From a virus, in IMG/VR virus record IMGVR_UViG_3300044835_000092, positions 1 to 27,055 of that record: 27,055 nt of DNA. One strand, given 5' to 3'. Position numbers and translations under genes: made by a program. Every line of letters starts with the position of its first letter. Within the stretch, counting starts at the first letter, position 1. The notes under the pieces were generated by a model that ran no database searches, was not told the origin of the DNA, and worked only from the letters and a program-made list of their open reading frames with translations. Shown in pieces: positions 14,619 to 22,000 of this stretch.

Positions 14619-14885
14619 TCAGGTCAGCCGGTAGTAGATGCCGGTGAGGTCGTCGACGTAGAAGTCACCGGGCTGGGCTCCTACGAGCACGCCGGGGGGA
14701 CCTTGTCCGTGGAACCACTGGGGCATGACCACTTCCACCACGTGCGGGAAGGGGACCGGCTCGACGATGCTGGTGACGATCTCGCCGTTGTCGGTGATCT
14801 CGACGACTTCGCGGCGCGGCTCGATCAGGACGGGCTGGTCGCGGTCGTCAGGCGAGCCGGGGAAGCGGGGCAGCGTGCCGGTCAC
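14619..14885 (-). CDS. Small head/neck protein with GDFYVDD cap motif, 88 aa
   Basis: An 88-residue protein starting MTGTLPRFPGSPDDRDQPVL from a GTG that overlaps the upstream stop (GTGA). The middle is a charged beta segment (PRREVVEITDNGEIVTSIVE). The end, GPPGVLVGAQPGDFYVDDLT then GIYYRLT, resembles the cap at the end of the collagen-like protein encoded just downstream (GDLYMD...GDLYVL). This suggests the two proteins share a trimerising or lattice-binding end module. I do not recognise a named family. It lies 13 bases before the collagen-like gene and is probably co-translated with the 15229 gene. Confidence 0.75.
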   Translation of the reverse strand: MTGTLPRFPGSPDDRDQPVLIEPRREVVEITDNGEIVTSIVEPVPFPHVVEVVMPQWFHGQGPPGVLVGAQPGDFYVDDLTGIYYRLT

Positions 14886-15229
14886 AGGTCGCTCGCATTC
14901 CCGTACACGGTGAACGCACCGCGTGCGAGGACTACCGCGCCGTCAATCTCCGGGTCGGTCACGGAGAGCATGTGTCGGTAGGTGGCGGGGGTCAGGGCGA
15001 GGGTCGCGGCCTCGTCGAGTCGCAGGACGACAGACAGGCCGTCACCGGCGACGGTGCCGGGGATGTCGACGACTTTGCTGCCGAGCGTTGTTCCGTCGGA
15101 GAGTACTTCCCAGACGACGAAGCGGCAGGGCCCGGCAATGATCATCGGCCCGTCCGGTCCTCGCCGGACGAGCTTTCGCTGCCATACCCCGCCGCTTTCG
15201 CAGTCGGTGTTCCACTTCGCCGCACGCAC
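14882..15229 (-). CDS. Beta-rich structural protein, 115 aa (unknown family)
   Basis: A 115-residue protein starting MRAAKWNTDCESGGVWQRKL from a GTG. The pattern GPCRFVVWEVLSDGTTLGS followed by KVVDIPGTV, LSVVLRLDEAATLALTPATY and ARGAFTVYGN resembles Ig-like or BppU-N-like beta modules that phages use in decoration proteins and baseplate adaptors. It lies upstream of two genes with collagen-like features, which fits a head decoration or fibre assembly. The GTG at 15229 is chosen by the open frame and by the start-associated element six bases before it; no Shine-Dalgarno site is visible. Function is inferred only. Confidence 0.72.
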   Translation of the reverse strand: MRAAKWNTDCESGGVWQRKLVRRGPDGPMIIAGPCRFVVWEVLSDGTTLGSKVVDIPGTVAGDGLSVVLRLDEAATLALTPATYRHMLSVTDPEIDGAVVLARGAFTVYGNASDL

Positions 15230-15267
15230 GCGCCGATCGTCGCATGGGTTGCGTGCCTGACCAGGCA
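15230..15267 (-). promoter_or_regulatory. Start-associated element, copy A (inverted repeat plus CATGCGACGAT)
   Basis: On the minus strand the gap before the GTG at 15229 holds TGCCTG-N2-CAGGCA (15254-15267), then after eight bases CATGCGACGAT, then six bases and the start codon. Spacing is identical to copy B before gpW (827-864). The downstream gene has no ribosome site, which suggests a leaderless start with GACGAT as the -10 region, or a regulator site. Confidence 0.6.
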
Positions 15268-15286
15268 GCCTCGCCGGGGCCTTGGG

Positions 15287-15475
15287 TTACTCGCCGTGGA
15301 GAAGCTTGAGGAACGGGTCCGCTCCGGCGTCGAGGAAGACGGTGACGTTGCTCGGCGGGGCGGGCGTGGTCTCGCGTAGCGCCTTGCCGAAGGCCACCAT
15401 GGCCGCGTCGAAGATTTCAGGCGGGGCGTCGGCGTCGAACTCGTATTCGACGGTGACCACGGCGCGGTGCTTCAC
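15287..15475 (-). CDS. Small hypothetical protein, 62 aa
   Basis: A 62-residue protein starting MKHRAVVTVEYEFDADAPPE from GTG at 15475, which overlaps the stop of the upstream gene (GTGA). It has a clear strand (AVVTVEYEF), a helix (EIFDAAMVAFGKALRE) and a second strand (SNVTVFLDAG), so a small alpha/beta fold is likely. I do not recognise a family. Translational coupling and position place it with the head-proximal small genes downstream of the capsid. Confidence 0.72.
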   Translation of the reverse strand: MKHRAVVTVEYEFDADAPPEIFDAAMVAFGKALRETTPAPPSNVTVFLDAGADPFLKLLHGE

Positions 15476-15894
15476 GGCGCGGGGACCTCCTCGGCGACGA
15501 CCACGGCGGCGGGCTTGAGCAGTTCGGCGGCGCGTTCGGGGCCGTAGTGCTTGCGGAAAACCTCGATGGGGACGTGCTGTCCGCGTGCCCAGCGCAGGCG
15601 GGAGGTGCTGGTGGTGCAGCCGCTGGGGGTGACTTCCTCGACGGCGTCCTCGGGGGCGATGACGTAGTCGTCTCCGATGATCTCGCCGTACATGCCGCCG
15701 GAGGCTTCGATGACGGCGCGGGGTTCGTTGGGGTCGCCGAGCATGAAGTAGTTGCGGGCGGGCTCGTTGACGCCGATCTGGGGTGCGCGGGTCTCGCCGG
15801 TGAGGTTGCCGCCGGGGTCGGGGGTCTCGGCGGCGGTTTTGGTGGCGGCCGCTCGGCGGCCCTTGAGTGCGGTTGCTTCGGTGTTTTCAGCCAT
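15472..15894 (-). CDS. Hypothetical head-region protein, 140 aa
   Basis: A 140-residue protein starting MAENTEATALKGRRAAATKT. The first 40 residues are Ala/Thr-rich and probably unstructured; the rest has NYFMLGDPNEPRAVIEASGG, then YGEIIGDDYVIAPEDAVEEV and VPIEVFRKHYGPERAAELLK before an Ala/Val tail. I do not recognise a family. It is the first gene of the minus-strand series after the plus-strand cassette. The frame is open to 16140, but the ATG at 15894 is chosen because the upstream part reads as shadow of the plus-strand genes. No ribosome site is visible; TACGCT ends six bases before the ATG, so a leaderless start is possible. Confidence 0.75.
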   Translation of the reverse strand: MAENTEATALKGRRAAATKTAAETPDPGGNLTGETRAPQIGVNEPARNYFMLGDPNEPRAVIEASGGMYGEIIGDDYVIAPEDAVEEVTPSGCTTSTSRLRWARGQHVPIEVFRKHYGPERAAELLKPAAVVVAEEVPAP

Positions 15895-15960
15895 GGGCGC
15901 AGCGTACGGGGTGGCGGGGGTCGCTATGCGTAAACGCGCCGGGCAGGTCTGAATAGATAG

Positions 15961-15990
15961 TTGACAAGCCGTCTTGACGGGGGTTAATCT
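15961..15990 (+). promoter_or_regulatory. Promoter-like element P1 (TTGACA / TAATCT)
   Basis: TTGACA at 15961-15966 is followed by TAATCT at 15985-15990 (18-base spacer). It is copy 1 of a three-copy family that shares TTGACAAGCCG, ten variable bases and GGTTA. It faces the small gene at 16019. In this copy the core also contains CAAG-CCGT-CTTG, a short inverted repeat, so an operator function is possible as well. Confidence 0.75.
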
Positions 15991-16018
15991 ACTTGGACAT
16001 CCAGCGAGGGAGCCAGTG

Positions 16019-16198
16019 ATGATCGGATCAAATGTCGCCCACCGCCGTTGCGCCGATTGGCAGGAGACCGCTGTGCACGAGCACGAGCGGGGTTCCCTGG
16101 TCGGCGACTCGGCGAAGGCCACCAAGCGCCGGAAGGCCAAGACGAACCGCCGTGAGCGTCGCGAGGGCCGCGCGGAGGTTCGTGGCTACGAGGGTTGA
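16019..16198 (+). CDS. Small basic plus-strand protein, 59 aa (moron-like cassette, gene 1)
   Basis: A 59-residue protein starting MIGSNVAHRRCADWQETAVH and ending in a strongly basic tail (KATKRRKAKTNRRERREG). I do not recognise a family; the tail could bind nucleic acid. The ATG at 16019 has GAGGGAG upstream at good spacing, and an in-frame GTG lies just before it. The gene stands about 25 bases after the promoter-like element P1, and its stop codon lies inside the TTGACA box of P2. Its direction is opposite to the late genes around it, so it is expressed independently. Confidence 0.68.
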   Translation: MIGSNVAHRRCADWQETAVHEHERGSLVGDSAKATKRRKAKTNRRERREGRAEVRGYEG

Positions 16199-16223
16199 CA
16201 AGCCGTTGCCAGTGTGGTTATCT
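16195..16223 (+). promoter_or_regulatory. Promoter-like element P2 (TTGACA / TTATCT)
   Basis: TTGACA at 16195-16200, 17-base spacer, TTATCT at 16218-16223. Copy 2 of the TTGACAAGCCG family. The -35 box overlaps the stop codon of the first small gene and the element faces the gene at 16259, with about 35 bases from the -10 to the ATG. Confidence 0.75.
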
Positions 16224-16258
16224 ATTGGTGTTCCGCCCGGCAAAACGAGGAGATCCTG

Positions 16259-16573
16259 ATGGCCACGACCGTCCTTGACAAGATCAACGCTGGCAAGCAG
16301 CACGCCCAGAAGCAGACCACGCCCGTCCTGGTCGTCACCCTCGCCCAGCTCGACATCCAGTTCGCCGACGCTGCGACCAAGGCCAAGCACACCGGGGACT
16401 ACGGCACCGTGCAGGCGCTCAACATGGTCCGCTCCTGGACGATCGAGGCCCTCGAACTCCGCTACCCCGCCGCCTCCCAAGCTGTCGAGGCCGCGTTCGA
16501 CAACGCCGCCGACGACGAGGAAGTCGACTACGTCGCCGTTCTGCTCGCCGCGATCCCCGCCGGTGAGAAGTGA
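16259..16573 (+). CDS. Helical plus-strand protein, 104 aa (moron-like cassette, gene 2)
   Basis: A 104-residue protein starting MATTVLDKINAGKQHAQKQT. It appears mostly helical (LVVTLAQLDIQFADAATKAK, then YGTVQALNMVRSWTIEALEL) and acidic at the end (NAADDEEVDYVAVLLAAIP). No family recognised. GAGGAG lies six bases before the ATG, which is one of the best ribosome sites in the window, and the P2 element is just upstream, so strong expression is expected. Its TGA overlaps the ATG of the next gene by one base. Confidence 0.8.
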   Translation: MATTVLDKINAGKQHAQKQTTPVLVVTLAQLDIQFADAATKAKHTGDYGTVQALNMVRSWTIEALELRYPAASQAVEAAFDNAADDEEVDYVAVLLAAIPAGEK

Positions 16574-16776
16574 TGAACGAACCCAAAATCGTGATCGAGC
16601 ACGCCACGATGTTCAAAAGCGGCGCGATGCAGGTCCGCCCTTCCGGCGACGACATCGAACGGGTCTACCCGCTCACCGCGTGGATCGAAGATCGAATCGG
16701 AGAGCACACGGAGGTCTACGAGCGCGAGATCATCGTCGTGCGGAGCTGGCGCAAGGTCAAGCCGCCAACCACCTGA
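16573..16776 (+). CDS. Small plus-strand protein, 67 aa (moron-like cassette, gene 3)
   Basis: A 67-residue protein starting MNEPKIVIEHATMFKSGAMQ. It looks like a small alpha/beta fold with DDIERVYPLTAWIEDRIGEH and a final strand EREIIVVRSWRKVKP. Similar short proteins with a (V/I)xPLxxWI...(I/V)IVVxxW layout are found among small unknown genes of actinobacteriophages, but I cannot name a function. The ATG at 16573 forms TGATG with the stop of gene 2, so the two are translationally coupled. It is the last plus-strand gene, 28 bases before the bidirectional terminator. Confidence 0.78.
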   Translation: MNEPKIVIEHATMFKSGAMQVRPSGDDIERVYPLTAWIEDRIGEHTEVYEREIIVVRSWRKVKPPTT

Positions 16777-16804
16777 GACTCCGGCCCAGTGGGGCCGGAC
16801 ACGG

Positions 16805-16850
16805 CAGAAAGCCCCTCACCAAGGTCGGGGACCTGGTGAGGGGCTTTCTG
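16805..16850. terminator. Bidirectional terminator between the cassette and the capsid gene
   Basis: A perfect 16-bp inverted repeat (16805-16820 and 16835-16850) with four further inner pairs (16822-16825 with 16831-16834) and a five-base loop. Both strands have a TTTCT run at the far end of the stem. It lies between two converging genes: the last plus-strand gene ends at 16776 and the capsid gene ends at 16864 on the other strand. It would stop transcription from both sides. Confidence 0.88.
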
Positions 16851-16863
16851 TGTCAGCTGCGGA

Positions 16864-18195
16864 TCAGACGGACGGAGCCGCCGGGGCCGCAGTCGAGTTC
16901 GTCAAGTCGATCTTAACGAACGCCTCGGGCCTGGAGACCGTGAGGCCAATCCTCTGCTCGGCGAGGATCAGGATCGCGTTCCGGATGAACATGTCCGCGT
17001 GCTGCTCGGCGACGCGGATGTTCGACTGCTGCCGGTCGTAGATCTTCGCGCCGAGACCGAACGCGCCGACCAGCGCGGTGCCCTGGTTCATGGCCGGGGA
17101 GGCCACGACCGGCATCTGCCAAACGACCTTCTGGCCGCCGATCGCGACGTTCATCGAGATCAGGTACTGGCCGTTCGCGTCCTTGGTCGTCTCCATCCGC
17201 TCCCAGTCGAACGGGTGGACGACGACGCCGGTCGGCGAGTAGTACGCCAGCATGACGCGGGTCGCCGCACGGCGGATCGCGTCGATGTAGGTGTCCTTCG
17301 GCTGCACCGGGGAGGTGCCGCCGGTGCCCGGGTAGTTCTGCACGCCCGGGGTGCGCAGGATGCCCAGCAGGTTCTCCCCGCCGCCGTTGCCGTTGAGCAC
17401 CTGGTCGTCCTCGACGAGACGCAGGCCGTACAGCAGCTCCTGGTCGATGATCGAACGGAGCATCGGCTCGTCGTCGAGGGTGTTGCGGTGCGCCACTTCC
17501 CAGTGGGCGATGGTGCGGATCGGCGCCTGGGCGGGGATCAGCTTCAGCTTGGTCTGCGGCTTGAGGCCGAAGTTCGAGTCGTCCGACTCGCGCTCGGGGA
17601 CCGGCCGGGCGTTGTTGACGCCGTCGAGGTAGCCCACGACGCGCATGTACTCGATCAGGTTCGCCGACGTCGCCGCCACGGGGAACAGGTCCCGGACGCG
17701 GTCGGTGCGGTACGGCCGCTGAACGAGCGGCTCCTGCTCGACCGAGCCGAGACCGAAGCGGGTGAGCGTGCCACCGGCGGCGGTGTAGATGTCCTTGCGC
17801 TCCAGGGTGAGGTCCTGGTTGACGTGGAAGTCGTCGCTCATGATGCCGGTGGACGAACGGCCCTTGAACTCGGCCGATTCGGTGAAGCGCTCACCGATGC
17901 TCTTGCGCTCCATGCGGGCCAGCTGGCCGCCGCCCTCGGAGCCGACCGACTTGGACTCGGCGCCCGGGTCGTTCTGGTAGGCGAGCAGTTCTTCGTACTC
18001 GCCCAGCTCGGTGAGGCGGCCCCGGATGCTCTTGGCTTCCAGGAGGGTCTTGGTGAAGTCTTTGCGTGCGTCCTCGGAGACGGAGATCTTGCCGTCTTCC
18101 TCCGTGAAGCCCTTGGTCTGGATGTCGTTGAGAAGCTGCGACTTGGTTTCCAGTTCCTTGCGGAGGGTCTCGCGCTCGCGGGTAAGGGTAGACAC
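16864..18195 (-). CDS. Major capsid protein, HK97 fold with N-terminal delta domain
   Basis: A protein of 443 residues starting from GTG at 18195 with AAGGA about eight bases upstream. Residues 1-100 are charged and helical (TRERETLRKELETKSQLLND), which fits the delta domain that acts as an internal scaffold in HK97-type capsids and is removed by a protease. From about residue 120 the HK97 fold follows: DLFPVAATSANLIEYMRVVG (E-loop side), then APIRTIAHWEVAHRNTLDDE, GLRLVEDDQVLNGNGGGENL-type spine, VVVHPFDWERMETTKDANGQ and VVASPAMNQGTALVGAFGLG, ending in ADMFIRNAILILAEQRIGLT and a short Ala/Pro tail. This is the PF05065 pattern. The gene stands alone between two terminators and probably gives an abundant single-gene message. 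Confidence 0.95.
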   Translation of the reverse strand: MSTLTRERETLRKELETKSQLLNDIQTKGFTEEDGKISVSEDARKDFTKTLLEAKSIRGRLTELGEYEELLAYQNDPGAESKSVGSEGGGQLARMERKSIGERFTESAEFKGRSSTGIMSDDFHVNQDLTLERKDIYTAAGGTLTRFGLGSVEQEPLVQRPYRTDRVRDLFPVAATSANLIEYMRVVGYLDGVNNARPVPERESDDSNFGLKPQTKLKLIPAQAPIRTIAHWEVAHRNTLDDEPMLRSIIDQELLYGLRLVEDDQVLNGNGGGENLLGILRTPGVQNYPGTGGTSPVQPKDTYIDAIRRAATRVMLAYYSPTGVVVHPFDWERMETTKDANGQYLISMNVAIGGQKVVWQMPVVASPAMNQGTALVGAFGLGAKIYDRQQSNIRVAEQHADMFIRNAILILAEQRIGLTVSRPEAFVKIDLTNSTAAPAAPSV

Positions 18196-18318
18196 GGTGA
18201 GTGTCCTTTCTGGCGTGACGGAAACTACCGGACCGCGCCGGTCAGTACCGTGCGCACTACCTCGGGAGGGTAGGCGGATAAACGCCGTTCACTCGGGCGA
18301 CACGCGCGAGGCCAGATC
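18196..18318 (-). promoter_or_regulatory. Leader region of the capsid gene
   Basis: This 123-base stretch after a terminator must carry the promoter of the capsid gene if the terminator is efficient. It holds a good ribosome site and a short symmetrical site (ACCGG-N6-CCGGT near 18226-18242). I see TAGTTT and TTTATCC as possible -10 boxes but no matching -35 box, so no specific promoter is claimed. Confidence 0.35.
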
Positions 18319-18356
18319 AAAAAGAGCCCCCTCCGGAATCCCCGGAAGGGGCTCTC
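18319..18356 (-). terminator. Rho-independent terminator upstream of the capsid gene
   Basis: The arms 18324-18336 and 18342-18354 pair over 13 bp with a single mismatch and a five-base loop, and on the minus strand the stem is followed by TTTTT. It begins right after the stop of the cysteine-rich gene and is the best classical terminator in the window. Confidence 0.9.
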
Positions 18357-18533
18357 TTAGCAGCAGGGGCACGGTGCGGCGTCCCATGGATGGCCGCACC
18401 ACATCAGCGATCGGCCTTGTTCGTCGATCGCGCACTCGGGTGGCCGGTGAACCTCTCCGCACGGGCGACAGCAGATGTAGCCGAAGGCGAAGAAGTCGCA
18501 GTCGTCGTCACCGCACGGGCAGCGATCGGGCAT
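18357..18533 (-). CDS. Cysteine-rich small protein, 58 aa, probable zinc binder
   Basis: A 58-residue protein starting MPDRCPCGDDDCDFFAFGYI and ending WDAAPCPCC. It has 11 cysteines (C5, C7, C12, C21, C22, C25, C34, C46, C55, C57, C58) and two histidines in the right places (H29, H48) to hold two or three metal sites. I do not recognise a named family. It follows the 85-residue gene after five bases and is directly followed by a terminator. The same frame is open upstream to 18710, but that part is an arginine-rich shadow. The function is unknown; small Cys-rich proteins in phages are often host-interaction factors. Confidence 0.7.
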   Translation of the reverse strand: MPDRCPCGDDDCDFFAFGYICCRPCGEVHRPPECAIDEQGRSLMWCGHPWDAAPCPCC

Positions 18534-18538
18534 GGCCG

Positions 18539-18796
18539 CTACTGCTGCGCCTCGGCGAACGCTGTCGCGAGTGTGCCGTACTGGTCTTGGTCGATCCGGC
18601 CGTCGGCGAAGGCTTGCGCGACGAGCGCGAAACCGCCGGGAGGGTCGGGAGTCGGGTCGGGGTCGGCCTCGATCTCGTCGAGGGTGGTTTTGCGGTCGAA
18701 CTCGGGCCATTCGACGAAGGCGAATTCGGCGACGACGTCGTCGAGGGTGGTCTCTCCGTTTTCGAGTTGGTCGAGTAGTTCTGCCACGGTGGCCAT
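18539..18796 (-). CDS. Small acidic protein, 85 aa (unknown function)
   Basis: An 85-residue acidic protein starting MATVAELLDQLENGETTLDD. It appears helical with a central Asp/Pro-rich stretch (EADPDPTPDPPGG) and a C-terminal helix ending ATAFAEAQQ. AAGG lies about nine bases before the ATG, and the gene begins 12 bases after the previous stop. Its acidic, helical nature and position before the capsid gene could fit a small scaffold-like or head accessory protein, but I recognise no family, and the capsid protein seems to have its own scaffold domain. Confidence 0.78.
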   Translation of the reverse strand: MATVAELLDQLENGETTLDDVVAEFAFVEWPEFDRKTTLDEIEADPDPTPDPPGGFALVAQAFADGRIDQDQYGTLATAFAEAQQ

Positions 18797-18808
18797 GGGG
18801 CGGCCCTT

Positions 18809-19012
18809 CTAGTCGTCGGTGTCGGCGTTGTCGGTGTCGTCGAGCACGGGCATAGGGTTTCCGGCCTGGTAGCCGGTGCGCCAGAGTGTGGCCAGGACGC
18901 TGCCCTTCGGGGAGGGGTCTCCGGTGTAGGGGTTGGCGTCGGGGGGCTGTGCTGCGACGGCGGCGGCTTTGCCGTCGTCGAGCGCGGCGCGCATCTGCGT
19001 TGCGGGGCCCAT
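18809..19012 (-). CDS. Small hypothetical protein, 67 aa
   Basis: A 67-residue protein starting MGPATQMRAALDDGKAAAVA and ending VLDDTDNADTDD. The ATG at 19012 is strongly supported by AGGAG seven bases upstream; the frame is open to 19048 but that part is leader. It contains NPYTGDPSPKGSVLATLWRT, which might bind a partner as a short linear segment. No family recognised. It is the first gene downstream of the promoter-like element P3 and probably starts a three-gene message that ends at the terminator 18319-18356. Confidence 0.75.
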   Translation of the reverse strand: MGPATQMRAALDDGKAAAVAAQPPDANPYTGDPSPKGSVLATLWRTGYQAGNPMPVLDDTDNADTDD

Positions 19013-19049
19013 TCTCGTGCTCCTGTCACCTGGTGGTGGCCTGTACAAT

Positions 19050-19079
19050 TAGTTAACCATTGTCGAACCGGCTTGTCAA
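19050..19079 (-). promoter_or_regulatory. Promoter-like element P3 (TTGACA / TTAACT)
   Basis: On the minus strand TTGACA (19079-19074) follows the stop codon of the giant gene by one base, and after 17 bases comes TTAACT (19056-19051). It is copy 3 of the TTGACAAGCCG family and points into the three small genes at 19012-18357. About 40 bases separate the -10 box from the ATG, and a strong ribosome site lies between them. Confidence 0.75.
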
Positions 19080-19080
19080 C

Positions 19081-22000
19081 TTACCGCAGGAAGTCGTCGC
19101 CGCCGGTCCGCGCACCCGCCGCCGCCGCGCCAGCCGTATCACCGAGCAACCCCGCCTGGTACTGCTCGAACAGCACCCGGCCGTTCTGGTCGAACCACGC
19201 CTTCACCTCATCCGACCCGTACTTCATGACGCGGCTCTCCGGCCCCGAGAACAGACTGTGCGGGTCGATGCCCGCACCCCGGCCAGCCTGATTGAGCAGC
19301 TGCCCGTTCGTGTCCGCCTCGGCCGAGATGTACTGGCCGTAGATGTGGTCCCGGTAAGACAACCTCGCCAGCTCCGTGAACCCCGCGCCCTGGTAACCCT
19401 GCGACCGCAGACTCGTGATCGCCCGGTCCCGGTGCTGCTGGTCCACCCCGCGCCCGTACGCCTCCGCCGCCGCGCCCTCCTCGTCGTAACCCTGCGCCAG
19501 CAGCTCCTGCATGTGCTGCCACTGCTGCTCTTCGCGGGCATCAGCGTCGGACAGGGTCGGGGCCGCGCTCTCGCGCCGCTCCATCTCCCCGATGACCGAG
19601 TCCAGTGCGTCGAAATCGTTCGCCGTGGTGGCATCTGTCAGCTTTTTGTCCAGATCATCATCCGAGAGGGACGTCAGATCCGCCGGTGCTTTTGGGTCCA
19701 CGGCGGCCGCCTGGTTACCACCAACTTTCCAGACCCCGGCGCCCGCGATCTTCTGCGGCTCCCGACCGGCCACCGAGTTGTCGTAGACCACCCAGCTGTC
19801 GAACTCCGGCTGCAACGCGTCGAACGTGTCGCGATTCGCGCTCGACGACGTGTCCGACGAGTTCTGCCGGATGATCGACGGCGGCACGTACCGGCCGCCC
19901 AGCCCGTCCCCGGCCTTCGCCTTCTCCATCCCCCGCCGGTGGCGCCCCAGGGCACGCTCGACCGACGTCTCGACGGGAATGTCGACGAACACCGCGTCGA
20001 CGTCGGTGTAACCGGCCGCGCGCATCTCCGCGATCCGCTTCTCCACGCTGGCCTTGCGGCTCATCGTGATGTCCCACACGATGTTGGTCTTCTCCGCGTA
20101 GGCCCGCGCCGCCAGCATGTTCGCGATGTGACTGGACTCCTCGTGGACCAGTGCGCTCGACTCCATCAGCGACAAGCCGTCGACCGGGGGAACCATGCCC
20201 TTCGAGGCCATGACCTCCTTCACGTCGTCCGGGTTGACCGTGACGAACTGCGAGGCGTCGATGCCCGCGTAGCCCTTGAGGACCGTCGACTTGCCCGCCC
20301 CGCCGAGACCACCGGCGATGACCGCGCGGCCGTCCTTCGGGATGTTCGCGCCGTTCTTCTGCCACAGCTCGTCGACGATCTGGATGTGCATCGCCGCCCG
20401 GTCGGACGTCCAGCTCTGGCCGACGCCGCCGACCGTGAACAGCACGTCCGTGGACTGCCCCGCCGCGAACGCCTCGCCGAGCTTCTGCTCGATCTCAGCC
20501 GTGTGCGCCGCGTACTCGTCGTCGCTGATCGTCGATCCCGGCGCCGTCGGCTTCGCCCCGTCGAGCTTCCAGCTTCCGGCCGGGAGGTTCACCGTCGGCT
20601 GGGCGGAGCCGCCGTAGAGATCTTCGCGCCACGCCACCTGAATCGAGCCGTCGTCGTTCGCCCGCACCGTGCCGCCGTCGACGCCGTCCTCTACCGTCCG
20701 GCCCGCCAGCGTGGCCCGCAGGTTGCCGCTGTCGCCCTTCTCCAGCTTCACCGAGCCCCCGTCGCGCAGTTCCGACTTCAACTTCGAGGCGCGCACATTG
20801 CGGGTGCCCTGGTTCGCCTGCCCGCCGCCGGTCGCCGACGGGTTGTAGGCGACGCTGCCCACGGAGATGTCCGCCTTGGACAGGTCCGGGACGATCGTGC
20901 CGTCGTAGTTGTTGCGCCCCAGCAGGCCCATCGGACTCGGCTTGGACTCGTCGTAGGCGTCGGTGATGGCCTTCGCGCGGGCACGCAGGTCCGCCGACGG
21001 GGTGACCTTCTGACCGTCGGCGGACTCGATCGTGCGGCCGTCCAGCTCGTCGGCCAGCGCGTTCAAGCGCCGCGTCGCGTCCAGTGGCGCCACCTTCGCC
21101 TGCGGACGGGTCAAGGCGTACTCGGCCGAGATCCGCTTCGCCAGCGTCACATCCTCCGGCGTCATCGCCTTGCCCGGCAGGCCGTCGCCGAGCACGCGCT
21201 TGCCGGACAGGGCGTTGTACCCCTGCTCAGTGGGGCCGACCTTCAACGTCGAGGTGAGCACGTCAGGGTTGGGTGCCACGTCGGCGGCCTGCACACCGCT
21301 GGTCATCCGCTCGAACGAAGCGATGTCGTTCGAGGTGGGCCGCTTCACTGTCGCCAGGTGATCGACGTAGGCGGCCTTCGTGATCGTCGCCATCGGGTGG
21401 ACGCCGGTCTGCTGGCTGATCTCGGCTACGGACTTCTTCACATCGTCCGGCGTGCCACCCCACGGGATGGACTCGCCGTTGATGTTCGCCCGCTCCATGT
21501 AGTCGGCGATGCGCGCGGTCAACGCGGGCGACGGAGTGTCCACCATCCCCCCGTCGATACCCCAGCGCCCCATGGCGGCCGGAGTCCACGCCAGCTGTCC
21601 GCTGCGGGCCTGCTCGATGGCACCGTCCTTGCGGACCACCAGGTGACCGCCCGGAGAGAGCTTGGCGCCCCCGCCCGGCAGGCTGCGACTCGCCGGGTTG
21701 TCCAGGTAGGCAGCCTGCGCGCTCGCAGTCTTCGGGTCCCGGTCGGTCGGGTTCGCCGCGCGCAGTGCCTCGGCGTTCGCCGCGACCTGGTCGAAGTCCT
21801 GGAAGCCGCCCTCCGAGGGGGCGGTGAACGTCTCGAAAGGCGCCTTCTGCCAGGTGTTGCGGGCTGTCGTCTGCGACTGGGCAAGCTTCTGCTCGTCGCT
21901 GGACGGGGCGATCACGGCCGCCGGTGCGGCGCGCCGTGGCGCGGCCGCCGACCGGCGGGCCGGAGCGCGGCCGCCCGGCTCGGCGAGCGCGCGCCGGGCG

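Noticed and set aside
15254-15267. Short hairpin before the 15229 gene as a terminator
   Set aside because: The stem is only five or six pairs with no T tract; the exact second copy before gpW makes a recognition site more likely.
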